DNA from: Acidobacteriota bacterium | GTDB taxonomy: Bacteria; Acidobacteriota; Terriglobia; Acidiferrales; UBA7541 | Length of the DNA stretch: 64,000 nt | NCBI GenBank assembly: GCA_027307115.1 | Contig: DAHUXN010000026.1 | Coordinates: 1 to 64,000 of the forward strand | Reading direction: 5' to 3' | Part shown: in pieces, positions 42,252-48,990 of the stretch | How positions within the stretch are numbered: position 1 is the first letter of the stretch | Layout: each line of letters opens with the position of its first letter | Translations under genes and position numbers: made by a program | The notes under the pieces: model-generated | Told to the model about the DNA's origin: nothing | The model's input: the letters and a program-made list of their open reading frames with translations, nothing else | Database searches by the model: none

Positions 42252-43109
42252 CTAACGACTATTAACTCTTGACTGCTTCCCCAGCGCATGCGTCCGTATC
42301 GCCGCCGCCACTCCGGCCTCGTCATTCGACAGCGTCACCGCCCACCCGAGCGCTTTTAACTCCGCGGCGCTGTTGCCCATCAGCACAGGCAGCCCGGCGA
42401 ATTCGAGCATATCGCGATCGTTCCAGTTATCGCCAATCGCCATGATTTCCTCGCGTCGAATGCCGCGCCGCCGCGCCCACTCCGCCAGCGCCGCGCCCTT
42501 CGAGCATCCGCGTTCGATCACATCGAGAATGCTCAAGTCGCGCTGCTCATATTCCGTCAACGCCGTCGAGAAATCGTTCACGCGCTGCATGGACTTGAGA
42601 GCCAAATGCGCCGCGCGCATCCGCGCCACCGGGCCGACAAACATCACTTGAATCGGATCTTCATCGAGGCTGTTTTCCAGCGGCACGCATTCGGCGATGA
42701 ATTCGCGGTTGCGCTGGTAATATCCGCCGCTCACCGGATCATTCCAGTCGATGCGCTCAAAAATGAGTTGCCGCTCGCGCACACGGTCGAAAACAACCGC
42801 GGCTCCGGAGCGGAAATCAGCCGTCGCGGCCAGCACTTCGCGCGCGAGCGCTCGCGGCAGCAGATGCCGTAAATGAGTCTCGCCTACCTTCGATTTAATC
42901 AGCGCCCCATTGTTCACCACCAGCGTCAGCTCGCACGGAAGCTGCTCGGAGATTAGCCTGGCAAAATCGAATCGCCGCCCGGTGACAAGCATGATTTCGA
43001 TGCCGCGCGCGCGCGCTTCCACGATCGCTTCGCGATTTGCGGCGGGCAATTCGTGGCGGCTGTCGAGCAGCGTGCCGTCAATATCCATGGCAATCAAGCG
43101 CACCGGCAT
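42252..43109 (-). CDS. Cof-type HAD-IIB hydrolase
   Basis: This 285-residue phosphatase has motif I MDIDGTLLDS (Asp8, Asp10), motif II LVTGRR (threonine), a IIB cap, motif III lysine within the GCSKGAALAEWA block, and motif IV IGDNWNDRDMLEFAG with the Mg-binding aspartates. HAD-IIB enzymes hydrolyse sugar phosphates or cofactor phosphates; the substrate cannot be assigned. Length is normal. It is divergent from thrC, with a 72-base shared promoter region. Confidence 0.9.
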   Translation of the reverse strand: MPVRLIAMDIDGTLLDSRHELPAANREAIVEARARGIEIMLVTGRRFDFARLISEQLPCELTLVVNNGALIKSKVGETHLRHLLPRALAREVLAATADFRSGAAVVFDRVRERQLIFERIDWNDPVSGGYYQRNREFIAECVPLENSLDEDPIQVMFVGPVARMRAAHLALKSMQRVNDFSTALTEYEQRDLSILDVIERGCSKGAALAEWARRRGIRREEIMAIGDNWNDRDMLEFAGLPVLMGNSAAELKALGWAVTLSNDEAGVAAAIRTHALGKQSRVNSR

Positions 43110-43163
43110 CCGTCAATTGTACCGTGCCGCTCGCTTGCACCGTACATTTGTTGCCGCGAGGTG

Positions 43164-43172
43164 TGCTAAACT
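43164..43172 (+). promoter_or_regulatory. extended -10 candidate for thrC
   Basis: TGCTAAACT lies 9 bases before the thrC ATG at 43182, giving a very short or absent leader. The hexamer is preceded by TG. Confidence 0.4.
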
Positions 43173-43181
43173 TTTTTGCTT

Positions 43182-44369
43182 ATGACCAAACCACTACAGA
43201 CCACCATCACTCATCTGGAATGTTCCCGTTGCAAGAAAACTTATCCGCACACTCAACTGAAGAATCTTTGCGACTGCGGTGGCCCGCTACTGGCGCGCTA
43301 TGATTTGAAGGCCGCGAAGAAGACTCTGACGCGCGAAGCCTTGCGCTCACGTCCCACAACCATGTGGCGCTACGAAGAGGTGCTGCCCTCGCGCGAGCCG
43401 GTCACGCTTGGCGAAGGCATGACGCCCGTGCTGCACGCGAAACGTCTGGGCGCGTCCATGGGGCTGAGCAATCTCTACATCAAGGACGAGGGCCTCAATC
43501 CAACAGGATCGTTCAAAGCCCGCGGTCTTTGCGCTGCTGTCAGTCGCGCCAGAGAATTAGGCGTCAAAGTTCTGGCGACTCCCACAGCGGGAAACGCCGG
43601 CGGCGCTCTTGCCGCCTATGCTGCCCAGGCTGGAATTCCGTGCGTGATCGTGATGCCCGCGGACACGCCTCTTGCCAACGAAATGGAATGCCGCGCATTT
43701 GGCGCGGACGTGCGCAAGCTCGACGGCTTGATCTCCGACTGCGGAAAATATGTCGCCGAAAATAAAGAAAAGAACGGCTGGTACGAGGTGACCACGCTCA
43801 AGGAGCCTTATCGCATCGAAGGAAAAAAAACCATGGCTCTCGAATTGTGGGAGCAATTTGACGGCAAGCTTCCCGACGTGATTATTTATCCCACCGGAGG
43901 CGGTGTCGGCATGATTGGCATGTGGAAAGCCTTTGAGGAAATGGAAGCGATGGGCTGGATCGGCAGCGAGCGGCCGCGCATGGTCACAGTGCAAGCTTCG
44001 GGCTGCGCGCCCATCGTCGATGCTTTTGAGAAAGGCGTCGATACCGCACCGATGTGGCCGAACGCCGCGACGATTGCCTCCGGCTTGCGCGTGCCGAAAG
44101 CGATTGGCGATTTCCTGATTCTTCAGGCGATTAGCGAGAGCAAAGGCACAGCGGTCGCCGCAACCGATGGCGAAATTCTCGCCACCTCGAAAGAACTCGC
44201 CGCGAAGGAAGGCATCTACGCGGCGCCAGAAGGAGGCGCAACGGTTGTCGCCGCGCGCAAGTTGGCGGAGAAAAAATGGATCAAGCGCGACGACACAGTT
44301 GTTCTCTTCAACACGGGATGCGGCTACAAGTACAACGAAGCCTGGCAAAAGGCGTTGGAGAATAGTTGA
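43182..44369 (+). CDS. thrC: threonine synthase
   Basis: This 395-residue PLP enzyme converts O-phosphohomoserine to threonine. An N-terminal zinc-ribbon-like segment (CSRCKKTYPHTQLKNLCDCGG, Cys14/17/30/32) marks one threonine synthase subgroup. The PLP lysine is in NPTGSFKARG, TAGNAGGALAAYAAQAG is the phosphate-binding region and PTGGGVGMIGMWKAFEEM is the glycine-rich loop. Length is normal for this type. The ATG at 43182 follows a -10-like box closely; an in-frame TTG at 43176 is less likely. The alanyl-tRNA editing gene follows after a short repeat-like spacer. Confidence 0.92.
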   Translation: MTKPLQTTITHLECSRCKKTYPHTQLKNLCDCGGPLLARYDLKAAKKTLTREALRSRPTTMWRYEEVLPSREPVTLGEGMTPVLHAKRLGASMGLSNLYIKDEGLNPTGSFKARGLCAAVSRARELGVKVLATPTAGNAGGALAAYAAQAGIPCVIVMPADTPLANEMECRAFGADVRKLDGLISDCGKYVAENKEKNGWYEVTTLKEPYRIEGKKTMALELWEQFDGKLPDVIIYPTGGGVGMIGMWKAFEEMEAMGWIGSERPRMVTVQASGCAPIVDAFEKGVDTAPMWPNAATIASGLRVPKAIGDFLILQAISESKGTAVAATDGEILATSKELAAKEGIYAAPEGGATVVAARKLAEKKWIKRDDTVVLFNTGCGYKYNEAWQKALENS

Positions 44370-44412
44370 CAGGCAAGAGTTCAAAGTCGAAAAGCAAAAA
44401 GCAGGAAAAAAC
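44366..44412 (+). repeat. purine-rich spacer of the TCGAAA type
   Basis: The words GAGTTCAAAGTCGAAAAGC and GCAGGAAAAA here resemble the spacers at 10430-10536 and 12465-12540. Confidence 0.35.
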
Positions 44413-44427
44413 GGGCTAAAGAATACA

Positions 44428-45618
44428 GTGATTGAAAGGCTGTATTACGACGATTCGTTTCTGCACGAATTCGACGCGCAAGTCCTCGCTTGCGAACCTG
44501 AGGCTGCGCGTTGGCGCGTGCGCTTGGATCGCACCGCGTTTTACCCCACTTCGGGCGGACAGCCATTTGACACAGGCCACTTGGGCGCTGCCGCAGTCGT
44601 GGAAGTGGTCGACGGCGAGCACGACGAGATCATTCATTTCACGGAGCAGCCAGTCCCGGTTGGCGCGGTTCACGGCGCAATTGACTGGCAGCGCCGCTTC
44701 GATCACATGCAACAGCACACAGCTCAACACATGCTCTCTGCTGCATTCATCGAGCTGTTCAAATTTCAAACCGCTTCGTTCCATCTGGGCCGCGAAATTT
44801 CCACCATCGACCTTGCCGCGCCGTCCGTCGCGCCACGCCAACTCGAAGAAGCCGAACGTCGGGTGAATGAAATTATCTTCGACGACCGTCCCATTGCAGT
44901 GCGCTACGGAAGTGCCGAAGATCTCGCCGCGCAGGGCATTCGCAAGAAAGTTGACCGCGAAGGAACTCTGCGTGTCATCGACATCGACGGATTTGACCGC
45001 CAGCCTTGCGGCGGCACGCATCTGGCGCGCACAGGCCAGGCCGGAATTTTGCTCACGCGCAAGTGCGAGCGTCAAAAACAAAATTGGCGTGTCGAATTCG
45101 TCGCGGGATGGCGAGCCCTTGCGGCGGCACGCGGGGACTTCGCAGCTTTGCGACAGGCTGCCGAGTATCTAGGTTGTGGAATGCCCGAGCTGCCGGAGAA
45201 CGTGCGGAAAATTCAAGACGAGCGCCGCGCCACGCAGCGCGATGCAAAAAAATTAACCGAGCGCCTCGCGGAACTCGAAGCAGCAAATCTGCTCGCGCGA
45301 CACGCCGAAACTTCTCAAGACGGCAAGCGCGGAATCATCGTTTTCATTCCCGATGACGCATCCTCCAGCTACCTTGCCATGCTCGCAGCCAAAATTGTCG
45401 CAACTCCGAACATGCGAGTGATCCTCGCAAGCCGCGCGGCACAGGCAATCGTCCTCGCGCAATCGACGGGCCTCGACGGCGACATGGGCGCGCTCTTGCG
45501 CGAGTTGCTCGCGCCCGTTGGCGGCAAAGGCGGCGGCAGCAAAGTTTTCGCGCAGGGAACCGTAACCGAAATATCAATGCTGGATGGCGTCGTCCAGGCG
45601 GCTCGAGCGCGCCTCTAA
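44428..45618 (+). CDS. alanyl-tRNA editing protein with DHHA1 domain (AlaX-L type)
   Basis: This 396-residue protein lacks a synthetase domain and keeps the editing and C-terminal parts of AlaRS. The zinc and catalytic residues are visible: HTAQHMLSAAF (H-x3-H) and PCGGTHL (C-x3-H). RTAFYPTSGGQPFDTG is the N-terminal glycine-rich block. A C-terminal DHHA1 domain (GGKGGGSKVFAQGTV) follows. It would deacylate Ser- or Gly-tRNA-Ala in trans. The start is GTG at 44428; the frame runs open upstream but overlaps thrC. A tRNA-Ala gene begins 64 bases downstream. Confidence 0.87.
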   Translation: MIERLYYDDSFLHEFDAQVLACEPEAARWRVRLDRTAFYPTSGGQPFDTGHLGAAAVVEVVDGEHDEIIHFTEQPVPVGAVHGAIDWQRRFDHMQQHTAQHMLSAAFIELFKFQTASFHLGREISTIDLAAPSVAPRQLEEAERRVNEIIFDDRPIAVRYGSAEDLAAQGIRKKVDREGTLRVIDIDGFDRQPCGGTHLARTGQAGILLTRKCERQKQNWRVEFVAGWRALAAARGDFAALRQAAEYLGCGMPELPENVRKIQDERRATQRDAKKLTERLAELEAANLLARHAETSQDGKRGIIVFIPDDASSSYLAMLAAKIVATPNMRVILASRAAQAIVLAQSTGLDGDMGALLRELLAPVGGKGGGSKVFAQGTVTEISMLDGVVQAARARL

Positions 45619-45640
45619 GAAAGCACACGCACGTGTTCAT

Positions 45641-45669
45641 TTGGCGCTAGCGGCTGCCTTTGCTAAACT
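45641..45669 (+). promoter_or_regulatory. promoter of the tRNA-Ala gene
   Basis: TTGGCG (45641-45646) and TAAACT (45664-45669) are exactly 17 bases apart, with TG before the -10. Transcription would begin about 7 bases before the tRNA 5' end. Confidence 0.6.
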
Positions 45670-45682
45670 AATTTCGTTCGGT

Positions 45683-45758
45683 GGGCGGCTAGCTCAGCTG
45701 GGAGAGCATCGCGTTCGCAACGCGGGGGTCGGGGGTTCGAATCCCCTGCCGTCCACCA
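45683..45758 (+). tRNA. tRNA-Ala (anticodon CGC)
   Basis: The 76 bases fold into a complete cloverleaf: acceptor GGGCGGC/GCCGTCC, D-arm GCTC-AGCTGGGA-GAGC, anticodon arm TCGCG-TTCGCAA-CGCGG with anticodon CGC (reads GCG), five-base variable loop, and T-arm GGGGG-TTCGAAT-CCCCT. The third acceptor pair is G:U, the G3:U70 identity mark of alanine tRNAs. The CCA end is encoded. Confidence 0.96.
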
Positions 45759-45874
45759 ATTTTATTCGCTTCTCCTGCCGAATTATTTTGAATGGTTTTT
45801 CTTTGTGGCCCTTTGCGCCTCTGAAGTGAACCGTATCTGACTGTGCGCGCGAACTCTTGCACGGCGTGCGTGTG

Positions 45875-45880
45875 TATAAT
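45875..45880 (+). promoter_or_regulatory. -10 box immediately before the LMF-like gene
   Basis: A perfect TATAAT ends 6 bases before the ATG at 45887, so transcription should start at or next to the start codon. No clear -35 is seen at 17 bases. Confidence 0.4.
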
Positions 45881-45886
45881 GCGGCG

Positions 45887-47620
45887 ATGCTGCGCCGCGC
45901 CGGGCAAATTGCGAAATGGTTCCTTGGCCCTGAGTCGGGGACCTTCGGCCATCTTGGCCCGCGTTGGATTTTCCTTCGCGCGCTCGGCATAATTTTCTTC
46001 TCTGCATTTTACTCGCTCGTCTTTCAAGCCAAAGGCCTCATCGGTCCCAACGGTATTCTCCCCGCAAATGTTTATATCAATGCCGTTGGCCACTCGGTCC
46101 ACGGTCTCGCGAGATTCTGGTTTGCGCCGTCGGTATTCTGGCTGAGTTCGACCGACCGCGCGCTCGTCGCCGTTTGCTGGATCGGCATGATCGCCGCGAT
46201 TCTGCTCTTCCTGAATTTCTGTCCGCGCGCCATGACGGCCATTTGTTTCATGTGCTTTTTGTCATTCATCGCCACACTTCAGGATTTCGCCAGCTATCAA
46301 TCCGACGGCATGCTCCTCGAAGCTGGGTTCCTGTGCCTGTTCTTCGCGCCGGCGGGATGGCGTCCGCGATGGGGCGAACTTTCGCCGCCTTCGCGCGCGT
46401 GTCTGTGGCTGCTTTTGTGGGAGTGGTTTCGCATCTACTTCGAATCGGGCATGGCGAAAATTCTGGGCGGCGATCCCGAATGGCGTCACCTGACGGCAAT
46501 GTACGAGTATTACCAAAATGGCCCGCTGCCGACGTGGATCGGCTGGTACGTCCAGCACGCGCCGCATTGGTTTCACTGGCTGACGGCGCTTGCGACGCTC
46601 ATCATGGAGCTCGGCATCGTGCTGATGCTTTTTCTGCCGCGCCGTTTCCGCCTCATTTGTTTTTTTATCGTGACGCCGTGGGAGATCGGCGTGATCCTTA
46701 CGGCCAATTACGCGTTCTTGAATTACCTCGTACTTGCACTCGGTTTTTTGCTGCTCGACGACCAATTCCTCGTGCGCGTCGCGCCGCGCAACTGGTTCCC
46801 GAAATATCACGTCATGGTTGCCATGCGCGCGGAAGATAGCGCGGCAGAATCCGCGGCGAAACCTGCAGCTCCAATTTCTCTTTTTGCCGCGCCGGAATCA
46901 AAGCCGCAAGAAACCGCACCGCCTGCGCAAAATGATTCCGCGTACTCCGTTGCCGCTGCGCAACAAGCAAACGAAACGGTCAGCGCGATTCGACGCATTT
47001 TGGCCGTCGCGCGGATGATTATCGCGGGAATCTGCTTCGCCTGGATTTTCTACGCCACCACGGCAATTCTTGTCTGGACGTTGATTCCCAGCTCGCCGCT
47101 TCCGCAATGGCCCGTGCAAGCGATTGAGCCATTCCGTGTCGCCAATCAATACGGCCTGTTCGGCGTGATGACGCGCGGCCGTTACGAAATTGAATTTCAG
47201 GGTTCAAATGACGATGGCAAGACGTGGACCGCCTACCCGTTTCGCTACAAGCCGCAAGCGTTGAATGAAGCCCCGCGCATCTACGCCCCGTATCAGCCGC
47301 GCTTTGATTGGAATCTGTGGTTCGCTTCGCTCGGAAACTGGCGCCAATATCAATTCGTCGTCGGCACCGAAGAGGCCTTGCTCGACAATAGCCCCGAAGT
47401 CCTTTCGTTATTCGCGCGCGATCCGTTCCCGAACGGCCCGCCGCAGGAAATCCGCGTGGTCATTTGGCAATACTGGTTTACGACCCTGGGTGTGAAGCGT
47501 CAGACAGGGAATTGGTGGACGCGAAAATTACTGGGTCTCTACGCGCCAACATTGGTTCGCGAGCCCGATGGCCGATTCGGCGTGGTTCAGTTTCCGGACA
47601 TTTTGCCGCCTCACGATTGA
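45887..47620 (+). CDS. lipase maturation factor (LMF1)-like membrane protein
   Basis: This 577-residue protein has about eight membrane helices in the first 320 residues and one near 395-415, then a soluble C-terminal domain with LMF-type strings: GRYEIEFQGSNDDGKTWTAYPFRYKP and YQPRFDWNLWFASLGNWRQYQFV. YQSDGMLLEAGFLCLFFAP and LLLWEWFRIYFESGMAKILGGDPEW also match the family. In animals LMF1 helps fold lipases in the ER; the bacterial function is unknown. A Glu/Ala/Pro-rich linker (about residues 320-370) is unusual. The ATG at 45887 is preferred because a -10 box lies directly before it. Confidence 0.8.
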   Translation: MLRRAGQIAKWFLGPESGTFGHLGPRWIFLRALGIIFFSAFYSLVFQAKGLIGPNGILPANVYINAVGHSVHGLARFWFAPSVFWLSSTDRALVAVCWIGMIAAILLFLNFCPRAMTAICFMCFLSFIATLQDFASYQSDGMLLEAGFLCLFFAPAGWRPRWGELSPPSRACLWLLLWEWFRIYFESGMAKILGGDPEWRHLTAMYEYYQNGPLPTWIGWYVQHAPHWFHWLTALATLIMELGIVLMLFLPRRFRLICFFIVTPWEIGVILTANYAFLNYLVLALGFLLLDDQFLVRVAPRNWFPKYHVMVAMRAEDSAAESAAKPAAPISLFAAPESKPQETAPPAQNDSAYSVAAAQQANETVSAIRRILAVARMIIAGICFAWIFYATTAILVWTLIPSSPLPQWPVQAIEPFRVANQYGLFGVMTRGRYEIEFQGSNDDGKTWTAYPFRYKPQALNEAPRIYAPYQPRFDWNLWFASLGNWRQYQFVVGTEEALLDNSPEVLSLFARDPFPNGPPQEIRVVIWQYWFTTLGVKRQTGNWWTRKLLGLYAPTLVREPDGRFGVVQFPDILPPHD

Positions 47621-47661
47621 GGCCGAACGGCTCGTCGTGCAGCGCGGGCACGTCCGCGCGA

Positions 47662-47691
47662 TTTACTTATTTATGCCAACCGCGCTATACT
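47662..47691 (+). promoter_or_regulatory. sigma-70-like promoter of the small membrane protein gene
   Basis: TTTACT (47662-47667) and TATACT (47686-47691) are 18 bases apart. A strong AGGAGG at 47708-47713 precedes the ATG at 47720. Confidence 0.5.
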
Positions 47692-47719
47692 GTCCCGCAC
47701 TTCCCTCAGGAGGATTCCC

Positions 47720-48157
47720 ATGCGCCTTAACAAGCCTCTCCCGCGTTGGTTGTCGTTTGAACGGATGTCGCCGGCCCTGCTCTCAGGCCTAATCCTTTTC
47801 GCGGCGAGCTTTCTCACAGACATTATTCTGAGTTGGATTGGGACGCCCGCACAGGCAAGGATCTTCAATCATATGGCGATCGGGATCATCGGGGCGTTGC
47901 TGATTCTGTTCTTTCTGTCGGCAAGTTACGAGAATCAGGTCTACGCCCGGGCGAAGGAGAGAATGCGGCTCATCGCGGAAATGAACTATCGTATTCGCGG
48001 TGCGCTGAGCTTGATCGAGCAATCGGCGACCTTGGACGACAGGGACGAACGGTTACGCGGCGTGGATGAAGCCGTGCGGCGTATCGACGTCGTGCTCACC
48101 GATTTTCTGCCGTCGGTTGGCACTGCCACCGAGCAGCACGGTTCCTTCCTGCACTAA
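47720..48157 (+). CDS. small membrane protein with an H-box-like helix
   Basis: This 145-residue protein has two membrane helices (about residues 19-39 and 50-68) followed by a cytoplasmic helical region. RLIAEMNYRIRGALSLIEQSA (about residues 82-102) resembles the dimerisation/phospho-acceptor helix of HisKA_2-type kinases, where EMNHR-(I/V)-(K/R)-N-A-L carries the His. Here Tyr stands where His is expected and no ATPase domain follows. It may be a degenerate kinase stub or a dimerisation adaptor; this is inference. It has its own promoter and a strong ribosome binding site, so it is expressed. Confidence 0.7.
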   Translation: MRLNKPLPRWLSFERMSPALLSGLILFAASFLTDIILSWIGTPAQARIFNHMAIGIIGALLILFFLSASYENQVYARAKERMRLIAEMNYRIRGALSLIEQSATLDDRDERLRGVDEAVRRIDVVLTDFLPSVGTATEQHGSFLH

Positions 48158-48311
48158 GTCGCAAGCACACTTTTCTTGCCAGCCATCCGCGTGCGCGATT
48201 CTTTACCGCCTCACGGTTGACGAAGGCCTCGCCTGCGCGCAAAACCCAACCCGAGCCGTTCGGCTTCATTCAGAAGTCCGAGCGGTTGTGAGCCAGGACG
48301 CGCGCAGCTCT

Positions 48312-48334
48312 GTAGCAGCGAGCGGCGCTGCTAC
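48312..48334. other. perfect stem-loop overlapping a stop codon
   Basis: GTAGCAGCG (48312-48320) pairs perfectly with CGCTGCTAC (48326-48334) around a 5-base loop. The right arm includes the TAG stop of the minus-strand gene ending at 48331. Both ends read GTAG outward, as in REP hairpins. No T-run follows in either direction. Confidence 0.5.
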
Positions 48335-48777
48335 TCTCTTTCGAAGTGGAAAATATCCACGACAATGTTCGTTCGCCTGTTCCACAGCACGATGTGGCCG
48401 CCAATCACCACGTGTTCGCAATCGCGCGGAGGAGGAGGCAGTTCGCGTTCCAGTCCGACCGGGACGGGGTGAATTTCGCGGCGCAGGCCAGGCGGAAGCT
48501 CACCGCGAACAACGAGCTGCCTTTCGAGTCCCGGCGGCAGGCGGTCGCGCTTTGCCAATCCGGGTGGCAGATCGTCGCGGTCTTCGTGTTCGTGGTACCA
48601 GGAGCGCATGTCGTCGCGGTCATGCTGGCTGTACCAGCCGCGATCCCTGTCTTTATCGTGATGATCCTTGTCATGTCCGTGCCCATGCCCGTGTCCCTCA
48701 CCTTGGGCGCGGGCTGCATTGCCGCTCAGCGCAAATATTGAAGCCACGCACAACGCCATCCACCATCGCATCCTCAT
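48331..48777 (-). CDS. exported His-rich protein with LPPGL repeats
   Basis: This 148-residue protein has a signal peptide (about residues 1-24, cleavage near ARAQ), a charged His/Asp-rich segment (GHGHGHGHDKDHHDKDRDRGWYSQHDRDD), and three repeats of the LPPGL type (DDLPPGLAKRDRLPPGLERQL...GELPPGLRR), then a short C-terminal sheet (HVVIGGHIVLWNRRTNIVVDIFHF). LPPGL motifs and a final beta hairpin recall RcnB-like periplasmic proteins, and the His cluster could bind metal. Both are inference. It is a lone gene, convergent with the small membrane protein upstream. Confidence 0.75.
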   Translation of the reverse strand: MRMRWWMALCVASIFALSGNAARAQGEGHGHGHGHDKDHHDKDRDRGWYSQHDRDDMRSWYHEHEDRDDLPPGLAKRDRLPPGLERQLVVRGELPPGLRREIHPVPVGLERELPPPPRDCEHVVIGGHIVLWNRRTNIVVDIFHFERE

Positions 48778-48990
48778 GATTACCTCTCAGAACTTCGGAT
48801 TGTCTTATTTCATTGTAGGGCAGCGACCTGCGAATCCGTGCGCGGTGTTGCGATCCCCGTGTCCATTGTCCAACTGGCACGAAAGGACAGGTGCCGCCCT
48901 GCCTGCTGTCCGTCGAGAGACTACGGTGCCTTTTCTTTGCAAACCCGCGGGCGTATCATGCATCCGCGAAATTCAACCTGGGGGTGCCGT

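Noticed and set aside
43176-43181. TTG start for threonine synthase two codons upstream
   Set aside because: The ATG at 43182 is better placed after the -10 box and adds no loss of conserved sequence.
48066-48779. 237-codon plus-strand frame opposite the LPPGL-repeat gene
   Set aside because: It is the antisense shadow of the minus-strand gene, which has a clear signal peptide and repeats.
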